Shown here in pieces: positions 1-6,633 of a stretch of DNA of 6,636 nt. Under the pieces are notes generated by a model. It did not search any database. It was not told where the DNA came from and saw nothing but the letters and a program-made list of their open reading frames with translations. The DNA comes from CAZHZT01 sp964537285 (GTDB lineage Bacteria; Bacteroidota; Bacteroidia; Chitinophagales; Saprospiraceae), in assembly GCA_964537285.1 (NCBI GenBank), contig CAZHZT010000191.1, forward strand, positions 1 through 6,636. Direction: 5' to 3'. The translations under genes and the position numbers were made by a program. Every line of letters starts with the position of its first letter. The first letter of the stretch is position 1.

Positions 1-25
1 TTGTCCCGAACTTGATTCGGGACAA
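1..25. repeat. Perfect short palindrome (10-bp arms), likely dispersed intergenic repeat
   Basis: Arms TTGTCCCGAA (1-10) and TTCGGGACAA (16-25) are exact reverse complements around the spacer CTTGA. The right arm recurs exactly at 3774-3783, inside another intergenic palindrome, so this is probably a REP-like repeat and not a unique site. It lies 46 bases past the stop of the glycosidase-related gene and could stabilise or end that transcript. In the minus direction the T-run (TTTTTG) precedes the stem instead of following it, so it is not a classical intrinsic terminator. The window edge cuts off what follows. The palindrome is certain; the role is not. Confidence 0.6.
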
Positions 26-71
26 AAAGCGTTAAGAATTGAATAAGGCCGGTCCTAATGAATAAACCTAC

Positions 72-3000
72 TTATTGTAAAATAAGCTTTCTGGTTTGCT
101 CTCTATTATTTTGGATCACTTTTATCCAGTAAACTCCTTTGTCCAAATGATTTAAATCAATCAAGCTTCTGTACTTATTTCCTTGAGTGCTGATGGATTG
201 ACTGAAAACCAAACTTCCCAAGGTATTAAATACTTGTAATTCAGCATTTTGACTCAAGCTAGCCAAATCCAAGGTGAAAGAGCCTGTTGAAGGATTGGGG
301 AAAATATTGAAGATATCTTTACTTAAAGTGGGTGCTTCATTGGTTCCCACAATTTCCTCAACAAAGAAAGGGAAGTGCAGAATACGGCCGAATTCTGAGT
401 TGAAAGACTTCACTTTGGCATTTACTTTTGGATGGTAAAAACCTACACTTCCACTTCCGGCATTCGGGTCAGCCCAGTAGGAGAGTCCATCATTGCCTGA
501 ATCGAAAAGTTCGAACGTATAGCAGCCGGGATCAAAGAAAAGCGTGTCCTCATAAAGTGTGTTGTTAGTAAGGTTATCCCACTCCAAAACGACGTTGCCG
601 TTGATATCATAAATACGTAAGCGGTTCTCGAAAGCGCGATTGTTGGTGTTCAGGCGGATCCTGTTGTTTTGTTTAAGAATTTGAGGCATTTCAAAACCCG
701 AAGAAAGCTCATTATTAATACTGTTTTCATCTGTACCACCGTTAGGATTGGAAATGGATACAGTAAAAATATTTTCTCCGTCGCCTGTCCAGAATGCTTC
801 ATCGGCAATAGGGAGGATGACTTCTTCCGATTCCATAATCCCAAGGTTACCCGTCCATTCGTAAGTGAAAACCGGACCTCCTGAAATACTGTAATTGAAT
901 TGAACGCTTGTTAAGGGTTGAGCACCGCCATTGCGCAGTAGTACTTTTGCATCGCGACAAATAGGATTCAAACGCTCGTAGTAGTCGTACTCCGAAGGAG
1001 AAATGATGTCATAAAGCTCAGCATCCAGGTTGTAATTAGCGGCACCGTAGTGTACCAGGTGCATAGCCACTTGGTAATTGCCATTAGCCATACCCTGATT
1101 ATTAGTAGGGACAGGAGTAATGGAATAATCTATAGTTACTTCATCGCCATCGATATAAGGAGTAATATTAAAATGCTGATCTTTCACCACATCACCGGGG
1201 CACCAACCTTCGCGCGCACCTGGCCAGGTACCTCCCTGAGGATAGACCGGGTTCAAAGCACATTCATTGTATTGGAAAATTTTCCAGTCAGCTACTTGTT
1301 GACCATTGATATGCAAGTAGTGAGAGTTGTCTTTCCATTCACAGCAATGCGGATAGCTTCCCGTATTACTGTTGTGTCCATGCCCTGTAAGTCGAGTCAC
1401 TACTTTAAATTCGGAAGCCTCGGGGTGAAGGGGGAGAGTTGTGGCCGAAAGAACATCGTCATTATCTAATTGTCCGTATCGATATGAGCTGCGTTGGCCC
1501 CAGATACGATCCAGGTGTTTTACTTCGCGTGCAGGGGTACCCTCGATCATAATAAATTTAACATCAATAAGCTCTTGCTGATTCCCGGCCGCAAAATCAA
1601 CCGAATCTTTTAATAGGAATGCATAATCAGTAACATCGTACATCCAGGTAGTTCCATTGGAGCCAAGGCTTAAGTTGATACCGTAAGGTGTTATAAAGCG
1701 GCCAATTTCGTAGCGATTGATTACTTCAAAAGGTAAGCTGTAATATTCTAGTTCGTAATTGTCATAAGCCTGATCAAACGTATTGGTAAGGGAGTCAATC
1801 AGTTCTCCATCCTGATCATAGACATAGCTGTATCCGGCATGCCAGCCAAAAGCCGTATCTACGGCAGCCACATCATTACCAACTACTTCATATGTAACTA
1901 CTGAAACACCTGCCTGTTCGACAGAATCTGTAACGATTTGGATATCACTAGTGAAAGTATAGTCGCCACGCAATAAGGTAATATTTGGACGGAAGGAAGT
2001 TACCTGAGCAGCTTCAGAAAGTTCGTAAGCTTCTTTTTGCAGGCGTTGAGGAGCACCGATTAGGCTGCCATCAAGTTTGTTGTTAACTTCATTCTTTGCT
2101 TCAAAGCCATCTTCATCAAATTTATAATAATAAAGCAAATTGGCGTAGGAAGGATGAGAAGGAGTGACTGATTTATTCATCCATTCCTGAATCTCAGCGG
2201 CATCCAGGGCTTTGTTCCAAATTCTAAACTCATCTACATTTCCGTGGTACTGACCTCCGGTATTCGGCTTACCTGCTATGGTGAAGGACGTAACGCCAGC
2301 CATGCTGCGTGTGTTGCCATTGCCGGCATGCCAAAGTTGTCCATTTAGGTAGATGCTCATATTACCGGTTGTGGTATTTTTTGTAAGCGCCCAATGGTTC
2401 CATTGGCCTGCATATTCACTGGGGTTAGCAGCTTTGAAAATTCGGTCGTAGTTGCCGCCGGTAGCGCCGGCATCCCAGTAAATGCTTCCATTACTCCAGG
2501 GAAGGTGGCAATTTAGTACTCTGCGGCCTTCGTCGTTGAAGCCTTCGAAGAGGTAGCTGTTTTCAGGTTGAAAATCCGGGTTGCCGTAGCTCCAAAATGA
2601 GATGGTGATCTCCTGATCTATCTGAGCAAAAGCATCGTTGGGAACGACTACATGCTCCTGACCGTCAAATTTCAGATATTTATCGGTAGAAGAAGAAAGA
2701 ACGCCTGAATTGAATCCGCTGTCGCTGCCTTTTACCTCAAAAGCATTGCCTGCCTGAGCATTTTTAAAACTAAATTCGATAAGAAGATTTGAGCTTCCAT
2801 CCCAATCAAATGAACTATTTAAGGTAAGTGTTTGAAGGCCCGTACCGGAAATAGTAGAATTATAATGATAAACTTCCTCAAGGTTATTATTGTCAAAATG
2901 AGCTAGTTCTGTAGCTCCCGTATTTTTCATTCGGATACGTAGGTTATTGAGAGCTTCGCCCAGGGCGGTTACGTCTAGTTGTATTTGATCAATTAAACCC

Positions 3001-3548
3001 GCCGTAAGACCGGAAGCTGATAATTCGGAAGCTGTCCATAGATATTGAACCCGCTGGGTAGATTGACTGGTATTAAAAGGATGGTCTAACAAGTCATTTC
3101 CATTGCCGACAGCATAGCTTTCTTCCGAGTTCGTCAGAATAACATTACGGCTGGATTGTTCAGTCTGAAAATAATCATAAACAGGGGTTTCGCTGAGGTC
3201 AATCTGCTCAGGAGCTGATTTTCCCACTACAAAATAAGGGTGCATTAGAAGGTTGGAATCCATAACACCTGTATGATCCCAAATGTGATTATAGGTTAAA
3301 TAATCCCATTCCCCGCAAGGGAACTGATCTTGAGTAGTGGCTTCGTCACATTTTAGGGTGTAAACCATTAAAACCTTACGGTATGTATGGGAGCCATCCG
3401 GGAAAACATACCAATCTCTTCTTTTGGTAATGTCATCAAAAGTCAGGGTTTGCACCACTATAGTGTCTTCGGTGCTTTGGGCATTTCCTTGTTGTAGGAA
3501 GGAAAAAAATACAAGGGCGATAAAAATAGGTAGTATTCTCTTTAACAT
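72..3548 (-). CDS. Secreted peptide-N-glycosidase F-related protein with inserted LamG domain and T9SS sorting domain
   Basis: This is probably an exported enzyme or binding protein acting on N-linked glycans; PNGase F cleaves the glycan-asparagine amide bond. Numbering is from the chosen 1158-residue start. Residues 1-23 are a signal peptide (MLKRILPIFIALVFFSFLQQ, then GNA), leaving Gln24 first in the mature protein. The PNGase F N-terminal fold begins at about 29-90 with the motif CGEWD; Asp82 matches catalytic Asp60. It resumes at 612 (YEIGRFITPYG, then WMYDVTDY) and runs to about 685. The C-terminal fold spans about 705-850, with CCEWK (Glu737 matches Glu206) and GWCPG. Between the halves sit a beta-sandwich (about 137-285) and a LamG-like domain (about 288-480). 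Then come a CARDB-like domain (about 860-950), a CUB-like domain (about 955-1060) and a type A sorting domain (1079-1158, FPNPSTG). An in-frame ATG at 3632 is rejected because its extra 28 codons cross the promoter and a palindrome. Activity is unproven: the equivalent of Glu118 is not visible. Confidence 0.85.
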   Translation of the reverse strand: MLKRILPIFIALVFFSFLQQGNAQSTEDTIVVQTLTFDDITKRRDWYVFPDGSHTYRKVLMVYTLKCDEATTQDQFPCGEWDYLTYNHIWDHTGVMDSNLLMHPYFVVGKSAPEQIDLSETPVYDYFQTEQSSRNVILTNSEESYAVGNGNDLLDHPFNTSQSTQRVQYLWTASELSASGLTAGLIDQIQLDVTALGEALNNLRIRMKNTGATELAHFDNNNLEEVYHYNSTISGTGLQTLTLNSSFDWDGSSNLLIEFSFKNAQAGNAFEVKGSDSGFNSGVLSSSTDKYLKFDGQEHVVVPNDAFAQIDQEITISFWSYGNPDFQPENSYLFEGFNDEGRRVLNCHLPWSNGSIYWDAGATGGNYDRIFKAANPSEYAGQWNHWALTKNTTTGNMSIYLNGQLWHAGNGNTRSMAGVTSFTIAGKPNTGGQYHGNVDEFRIWNKALDAAEIQEWMNKSVTPSHPSYANLLYYYKFDEDGFEAKNEVNNKLDGSLIGAPQRLQKEAYELSEAAQVTSFRPNITLLRGDYTFTSDIQIVTDSVEQAGVSVVTYEVVGNDVAAVDTAFGWHAGYSYVYDQDGELIDSLTNTFDQAYDNYELEYYSLPFEVINRYEIGRFITPYGINLSLGSNGTTWMYDVTDYAFLLKDSVDFAAGNQQELIDVKFIMIEGTPAREVKHLDRIWGQRSSYRYGQLDNDDVLSATTLPLHPEASEFKVVTRLTGHGHNSNTGSYPHCCEWKDNSHYLHINGQQVADWKIFQYNECALNPVYPQGGTWPGAREGWCPGDVVKDQHFNITPYIDGDEVTIDYSITPVPTNNQGMANGNYQVAMHLVHYGAANYNLDAELYDIISPSEYDYYERLNPICRDAKVLLRNGGAQPLTSVQFNYSISGGPVFTYEWTGNLGIMESEEVILPIADEAFWTGDGENIFTVSISNPNGGTDENSINNELSSGFEMPQILKQNNRIRLNTNNRAFENRLRIYDINGNVVLEWDNLTNNTLYEDTLFFDPGCYTFELFDSGNDGLSYWADPNAGSGSVGFYHPKVNAKVKSFNSEFGRILHFPFFVEEIVGTNEAPTLSKDIFNIFPNPSTGSFTLDLASLSQNAELQVFNTLGSLVFSQSISTQGNKYRSLIDLNHLDKGVYWIKVIQNNREQTRKLILQ

Positions 3549-3578
3549 AGGATAATATTTTGAAAAATAAAGATTGGA

Positions 3579-3610
3579 CAAAAATATATATAAGTGTGGT
3601 AATTTTGAAA
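3579..3610 (-). promoter_or_regulatory. Bacteroidota-type promoter candidate for the PNGase F-related gene
   Basis: On the minus strand, TATTTTTG (3586 down to 3579) matches the Bacteroidota -7 consensus TAnnTTTG exactly. TTTC (3610 to 3607) sits 20 bases upstream, the expected distance for the -33 TTTG box, with one mismatch. Transcription would start near 3572, giving a leader of about 25 bases before the ATG at 3548. The leader is AT-rich with no Shine-Dalgarno sequence, as is usual in this phylum. The -33 box coincides with the outermost four bases of the adjoining palindrome, so the promoter begins where the terminator-like element ends. AT-rich DNA gives such matches by chance, so this is a candidate only. 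Confidence 0.5.
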
Positions 3611-3670
3611 TGGTATAAATAAAAATCGGCATTGGGAACTCCCAATGCCGATTTTTATTTATACCATTTC
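3607..3670. terminator. Perfect 64-bp palindrome, probable bidirectional terminator
   Basis: The 31-bp arms (3607-3637 and 3640-3670) are exact reverse complements around a 2-base spacer (AC). The inner 11 bp (CGGCATTGGGA) form a GC-rich stem. It is followed in both directions by ATTTTTATTT, so either strand would give a stem plus U-rich tail, the intrinsic terminator pattern. It lies 188 bases past the peptidase stop and 58 bases before the glycosidase-related start, and would separate the two transcripts. The pairing continues through the T-tract into a further block (GAAATGGTATA), which is longer than a terminator needs. The palindrome is certain; termination is inferred. Confidence 0.7.
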
Positions 3671-3682
3671 AGCTTATTAGAC

Positions 3683-3856
3683 TTGTTCTGCAGCTGATCA
3701 ATGGGCTTAAATTGCCAAATTTTATTTTATACTGCGTTGAAAATACTCGACGTAGCTATGGCTCCCGAAGGCGTTCGGGACAAGTCATGCCTGCGTTTTT
3801 CGCCTTGTCTAAAATAAAATTTGGTCAATCACGCTCCATCATCAGCTACAGAACAA
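3683..3856. repeat. Imperfect inverted repeat of about 174 bp, MITE-like or structured 3'UTR element
   Basis: The outer arms, 3683-3698 (TTGTTCTGCAGCTGAT) and 3841-3856, pair at 15 of 16 positions. The middle arms, CCAAATTTTATTTTA (3715-3729) and 3810-3824, are perfect over 15 bp and extend through ATTG/CAAT with one bulged base. Between outer and middle arms the pairing is degenerate. The centre carries a 7-bp hairpin (3763-3780). The right tip stops two bases before the peptidase stop codon, so the whole element would be transcribed as its 3' untranslated region. There is no ORF or transposase inside and I found no clear target-site duplication. It may be a degraded non-autonomous mobile element or a dispersed palindromic repeat; the structure is well supported, the origin is not. 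Confidence 0.6.
3763..3783. repeat. Nested small palindrome sharing its right arm with the repeat at the left window edge
   Basis: TCCCGAA (3763-3769) and TTCGGGA (3774-3780) pair perfectly around GGCG. The ten bases TTCGGGACAA (3774-3783) are identical to the right arm of the palindrome at 16-25, whereas the left flank here (GGC before TCCCGAA) has lost the matching TTG. It sits in the loop of the larger inverted repeat. The likeliest reading is a second, decayed copy of the same dispersed palindrome, possibly inserted into the bigger element. Confidence 0.5.
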
Positions 3857-3858
3857 TT

Positions 3859-6324
3859 CTATTGAATAACCACTTTTTCAGTGTGGATAGCCATCCCGTC
3901 AGAGTCTGTAATTCTTAGGGTATAGGTACCAGAGGCAAAGTTTTGAACCTCTACAGGGTATTGCATTTCCGGGCTGTTTACATTCAGTACTTCATTTATC
4001 AAGCGTTTTCCAAATAAATCAAAGAATTCTATTTGGACTTCCGAGGAAGGAATATCTTTCAATCTAATTGTAAAACGTTCAGTGGTAGGGTTAGGGAAAA
4101 CCGATACTTCAATGTTTTTTGTAATATCCTCATTAGAAAGTACGGTAGTAATCCCATTTGCAAAGCAGTAGTCTCCCAGCTGAATGGGCTGCGCCGTCAA
4201 GAAACCAAAACCGTTATTGGAACCGATAAGTTGTTTTTCATAAAAAGGATACTCAACCCAGTCTGTTTGAGGGTTGGGGCGCCAAAGCAGGATGATGCTG
4301 TCTTCTGTTGTAGATACCAGGTCATAATCCAGGTCATAGTCATCTGAGCCATTGTACGAGAAACGCACTCTTGCATCAAATTCATCGGGCAGAACGCCTG
4401 AGATTGTCCAATAATGAGAATTGGATAATTGGTAATGGCTGGAAGTATTCATCATTGGGTCGGGAGCAACATAATGGTGAACAACATTGACCAATGCCGA
4501 ATCCGATTCTGTTATGGCATCTACATCAAACAGGCTAAGGCGGGTAAATTTAGTGGATTGATTGCCAGGTTCTTTTACAACAAAGCGATTCTGAAGGCGG
4601 CCTAAGTTTAACTTATGATCGTCGTTTAAAACCTGGAGCACAGGTTCAAAAGGAAGTGTAAATACGACTTGTGTAAATTCACCTGATGCCATAAAATCCT
4701 GAGTATTAGGTTGCCAGTTTTCATCAAAGAAACTAATAGAGAGCGGAACATTGGTATGAAGCTGCGGTGCTGCTCTCAGTTTTTGTTGCACGACCACAGT
4801 CACTTGGTGGTTGCCATTCCCGACTGGTACTGTTTCTACATTTTCTATTTCAAAATTAGAGTAACCAGGGTTAAAAATCCAATCATCGAAGAAGGAAGTC
4901 AGATCCACGCCTGTTTCACCGGATAGAAAATCTCTAAACTGATAAGCATCAATGGATTGATAAAGGAAATGGTCAAGCATTGCGGTCATCCCCGAGGAAA
5001 ATAATTCATCCCCCAGGTAGCCCCGAAGGTTGTGCATCATCGAAGCGCCCTTGTTGTAGGTATGTGTGCCATAGGTTTGCTCGTAAATAATACCTGAGAG
5101 TGGATGAAAGCCATCATCGTCGATATGCGCTCTTTCAATTACTTCTTCAAAGTTATCTTTTACTTGTTCAATAAATTCTTCCTTTCCAAAAACAAACTCA
5201 GTAAAAAGATGCGCGCTGTATTCAGCATTGCCTTCCTTGATCCACATATTAGAAGGGGAGGAGAGAGTAAGCATATTGCCCCACCAGTGATGGGCAAGCT
5301 CATGAGCCATGAGGCGATTATTGGCAAAAGTAGCACCGCCAACTCCAATAAATCTAGGGTATGCTACTAGCGTAGAGTGCTCCATTGCTCCGGCAGAAGT
5401 CAATACAAAGCCGGCGTATTCCCAAAAATAAGGACCAAACCAGTCTTCGAAAGCATCAATGGACTGTCCAAGGTATTGGAAGGAGGTTTTCATATTGGTC
5501 GTATCATTTGGATGAGCGACCAATTTTATAGGTACAGAGCCATAAACTCCTTCATGTACCAGGTTCGCATCGCGGTAGTTGCCGGCAGCTATCCCTACCA
5601 GATAAGTTGGTAAAGGTTGCTGCATGCTGTATCTCCACAATTTCTTGTTTCCGAGGTCTTGTTCCTCAATGAAGGTACCTATGCAATAGGCCCTTAAGTT
5701 AGAATTGGTAATAATGTTCAAATCATAGGTTGCCCGTTCAACGAAATTATCAAAACATGGGAACCAGCCTCGACCGTAATTGTACTTGTCGGGCAGTCCA
5801 CTCAAGCCAATGCCAAGATTGTAAATAATATTATCTTCAAAAACCAAGCCTCCAAAGCTGGCTGGATCGGCAACGGGTTTTCCGTGGTAGAAAACGTGTA
5901 ACTTGGCTGTGTCATCTAAGTTTAGGGTGTTGCCAAGGTCAATGTAAATATAGCTGGTGTCTCTGCCGTACATAAGATTTTGGCCTTCGTAAGTGATGGA
6001 ATCCACTTCCAGAGCAAGTAAATCCAGCACAATTTCACTGATGCCATCTACTTTGGGTGTAAAGCTTACTTCACAATCTCCAAATACGCTGGCAGCGCCG
6101 TAGTTGGAAACATCGAGCGTGACATTGTAGTGCAGTATATCGACGCTGTCACTACGGGTGTCTACCTGAGTTAACGAGGATCTTTGGGAGTCGCTGAGCG
6201 AATGCTTATGCAACTTGTTTTTAACATATTTACATCCATATTGGTGAAAGTGAAGTGGTTGTGCGATCAGAGGTGTCTGGCCTGCGAAAAGCAGAAAGCT
6301 AATTAAGTAGAAGTATAGTCTCAT
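3859..6324 (-). CDS. Secreted M1-family zinc metallopeptidase (aminopeptidase N-like) with T9SS sorting domain
   Basis: Probably an exported aminopeptidase that removes N-terminal residues from peptides. Residues 1-21 are a signal peptide (MRLYFYLISFLLFAGQTPLI, then A), with Gln22 first in the mature protein. About 57-250 is the M1 N-terminal beta domain. The catalytic domain, about 255-490, has the substrate-binding motif GAMEH (312-316), with His in place of the usual last Asn. The zinc site is HELAHHWWGN (His341, Glu342, His345) with the third ligand Glu364 exactly 18 residues later. The likely catalytic Tyr423 is in YNKGASMMHNLR. A small beta domain (about 490-575) and a second beta-rich region of unclear family (about 585-722) follow, then a type A sorting domain (about 741-821, VFPNPTTERF). 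The large helical C-terminal domain of classical PepN is absent. The start is fixed by the signal peptide. I see no convincing promoter; the leader is AT-rich without a Shine-Dalgarno sequence. The family call is firm, the substrate unknown. Confidence 0.93.
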   Translation of the reverse strand: MRLYFYLISFLLFAGQTPLIAQPLHFHQYGCKYVKNKLHKHSLSDSQRSSLTQVDTRSDSVDILHYNVTLDVSNYGAASVFGDCEVSFTPKVDGISEIVLDLLALEVDSITYEGQNLMYGRDTSYIYIDLGNTLNLDDTAKLHVFYHGKPVADPASFGGLVFEDNIIYNLGIGLSGLPDKYNYGRGWFPCFDNFVERATYDLNIITNSNLRAYCIGTFIEEQDLGNKKLWRYSMQQPLPTYLVGIAAGNYRDANLVHEGVYGSVPIKLVAHPNDTTNMKTSFQYLGQSIDAFEDWFGPYFWEYAGFVLTSAGAMEHSTLVAYPRFIGVGGATFANNRLMAHELAHHWWGNMLTLSSPSNMWIKEGNAEYSAHLFTEFVFGKEEFIEQVKDNFEEVIERAHIDDDGFHPLSGIIYEQTYGTHTYNKGASMMHNLRGYLGDELFSSGMTAMLDHFLYQSIDAYQFRDFLSGETGVDLTSFFDDWIFNPGYSNFEIENVETVPVGNGNHQVTVVVQQKLRAAPQLHTNVPLSISFFDENWQPNTQDFMASGEFTQVVFTLPFEPVLQVLNDDHKLNLGRLQNRFVVKEPGNQSTKFTRLSLFDVDAITESDSALVNVVHHYVAPDPMMNTSSHYQLSNSHYWTISGVLPDEFDARVRFSYNGSDDYDLDYDLVSTTEDSIILLWRPNPQTDWVEYPFYEKQLIGSNNGFGFLTAQPIQLGDYCFANGITTVLSNEDITKNIEVSVFPNPTTERFTIRLKDIPSSEVQIEFFDLFGKRLINEVLNVNSPEMQYPVEVQNFASGTYTLRITDSDGMAIHTEKVVIQ

Positions 6325-6346
6325 ATTTTTAGTAAATTTAAATTTT

Positions 6347-6400
6347 TAAAGAAGGTGGATGAAGCCGGGGCCAAGGCCCCGGCTTCATCCACCTTCTTTA
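6347..6400. repeat. Perfect 54-bp palindrome immediately upstream of the peptidase start
   Basis: The 26-bp arms (6347-6372 and 6375-6400) are exact reverse complements around a 2-base spacer (AA). The innermost 9 bp (GCCGGGGCC) are all G or C, so RNA from either strand would fold very stably. It ends 22 bases before the peptidase ATG. No T-run directly follows the GC core in either direction: the stem continues through TTCATCCACCTTCTTTA. That makes it a weaker intrinsic terminator candidate than the palindrome at 3607-3670. It could instead be a terminator for a gene beyond the window, a leader structure affecting translation or mRNA life, or a palindromic repeat. The structure is certain, the role open. 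Confidence 0.65.
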
Positions 6401-6427
6401 GCTTGGGTTTAAATGCATAAAATTAAT

Positions 6428-6472
6428 AAGCCCTCAGGGATATTTTTTGTAAAATATCGGTCATAAGGGCTT
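6428..6472. terminator. Possible two-tier hairpin, terminator-like
   Basis: The outer stem AAGCCCT (6428-6434) pairs with AGGGCTT (6466-6472). Inside it, GATATTTT (6439-6446) pairs with AAAATATC (6451-6458) around TTGT. The plus strand continues TTATGAG and the minus strand ATTAATTTTAT, so either direction has only a mediocre U-rich tail. An alternative small hairpin (TCATAA with TTATGA, 6461-6478) competes with the outer stem. It may end transcription of a minus-strand gene beyond the window. The fold is modest and AT-rich, so chance is possible. Confidence 0.35.
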
Positions 6473-6550
6473 TTATGAGTAAAATATTTTGATTTTTTTG
6501 AGGTCCTAAATGATTTAATTTGGTCGAAATTAATTTGGGAAATCCTTAAC

Positions 6551-6568
6551 GCAGGCCTTTAGGCCTGC
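6551..6568. repeat. GC-rich perfect hairpin
   Basis: GCAGGCCT and AGGCCTGC (8-bp arms) flank TT. Like the two larger palindromes it has a 2-base spacer. No T-run follows on either strand, so it looks more like a small palindromic repeat than a terminator. Confidence 0.45.
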
Positions 6569-6578
6569 CTGATCGTAG

Positions 6579-6596
6579 CCTTGGGTTCTCCCAGGG
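6579..6596. repeat. Small hairpin with one wobble pair
   Basis: CCTTGGG (6579-6585) pairs with CCCAGGG (6590-6596) around TTCT, with one G-U type pair when read as RNA. It lies between two perfect hairpins and has no T-run after it. It could be chance. Confidence 0.25.
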
Positions 6597-6616
6597 GTAT
6601 AAGATATAGAGACCAA

Positions 6617-6633
6617 CTTCCGCGTAGCGGAAG
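6617..6633. repeat. Perfect 7-bp hairpin at the right window edge
   Basis: CTTCCGC and GCGGAAG flank GTA. The window ends three bases later, so any larger structure or T-run beyond it cannot be judged. Confidence 0.4.

Noticed and set aside
1050..1469. Plus-strand 139-codon open frame
   Set aside because: It lies wholly inside the glycosidase-related gene on the opposite strand, over its conserved catalytic motifs. Its translation shows no recognisable domain.
3546..3632. Longer start for the glycosidase-related gene at 3632, adding 28 residues
   Set aside because: The extra codons run through the perfect palindrome and the promoter-like box, and would put residues before an otherwise textbook signal peptide starting at 3548.
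3671..3870. Target-site duplication around the 174-bp inverted repeat
   Set aside because: I compared both flanks and found no convincing direct repeat, so insertion as a mobile element is not demonstrated.
3712..3918. Plus-strand 68-codon open frame across the intergenic region
   Set aside because: It runs through the imperfect inverted repeat and into the antisense of the peptidase C-terminus, with no credible start signal.
5104..5370. Plus-strand 88-codon open frame and the other small frames inside 3859-6324
   Set aside because: They overlap the conserved M1 catalytic region antisense and have no family-like features, so they are shadows of the real gene.
6333..6340. TAAATTTA on the minus strand as a -7 box for the peptidase
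   Set aside because: The last base is wrong, and the -33 position falls in the GC-rich palindrome with CTTC instead of TTTG.
6359..6412. 17-codon plus-strand frame with an AAGGTGG motif just before its ATG
   Set aside because: Both the motif and the frame are produced by the arms of the 54-bp palindrome, and this phylum rarely relies on Shine-Dalgarno sites.
6488..6522. Plus-strand promoter: TTTG boxes at 6488-6491 and 6497-6500 with TTAATTTG at 6515-6522
   Set aside because: The -7 box lacks the second-position A, the spacings of 23 and 14 bases miss the usual 19-21, and no downstream plus-strand gene is visible.
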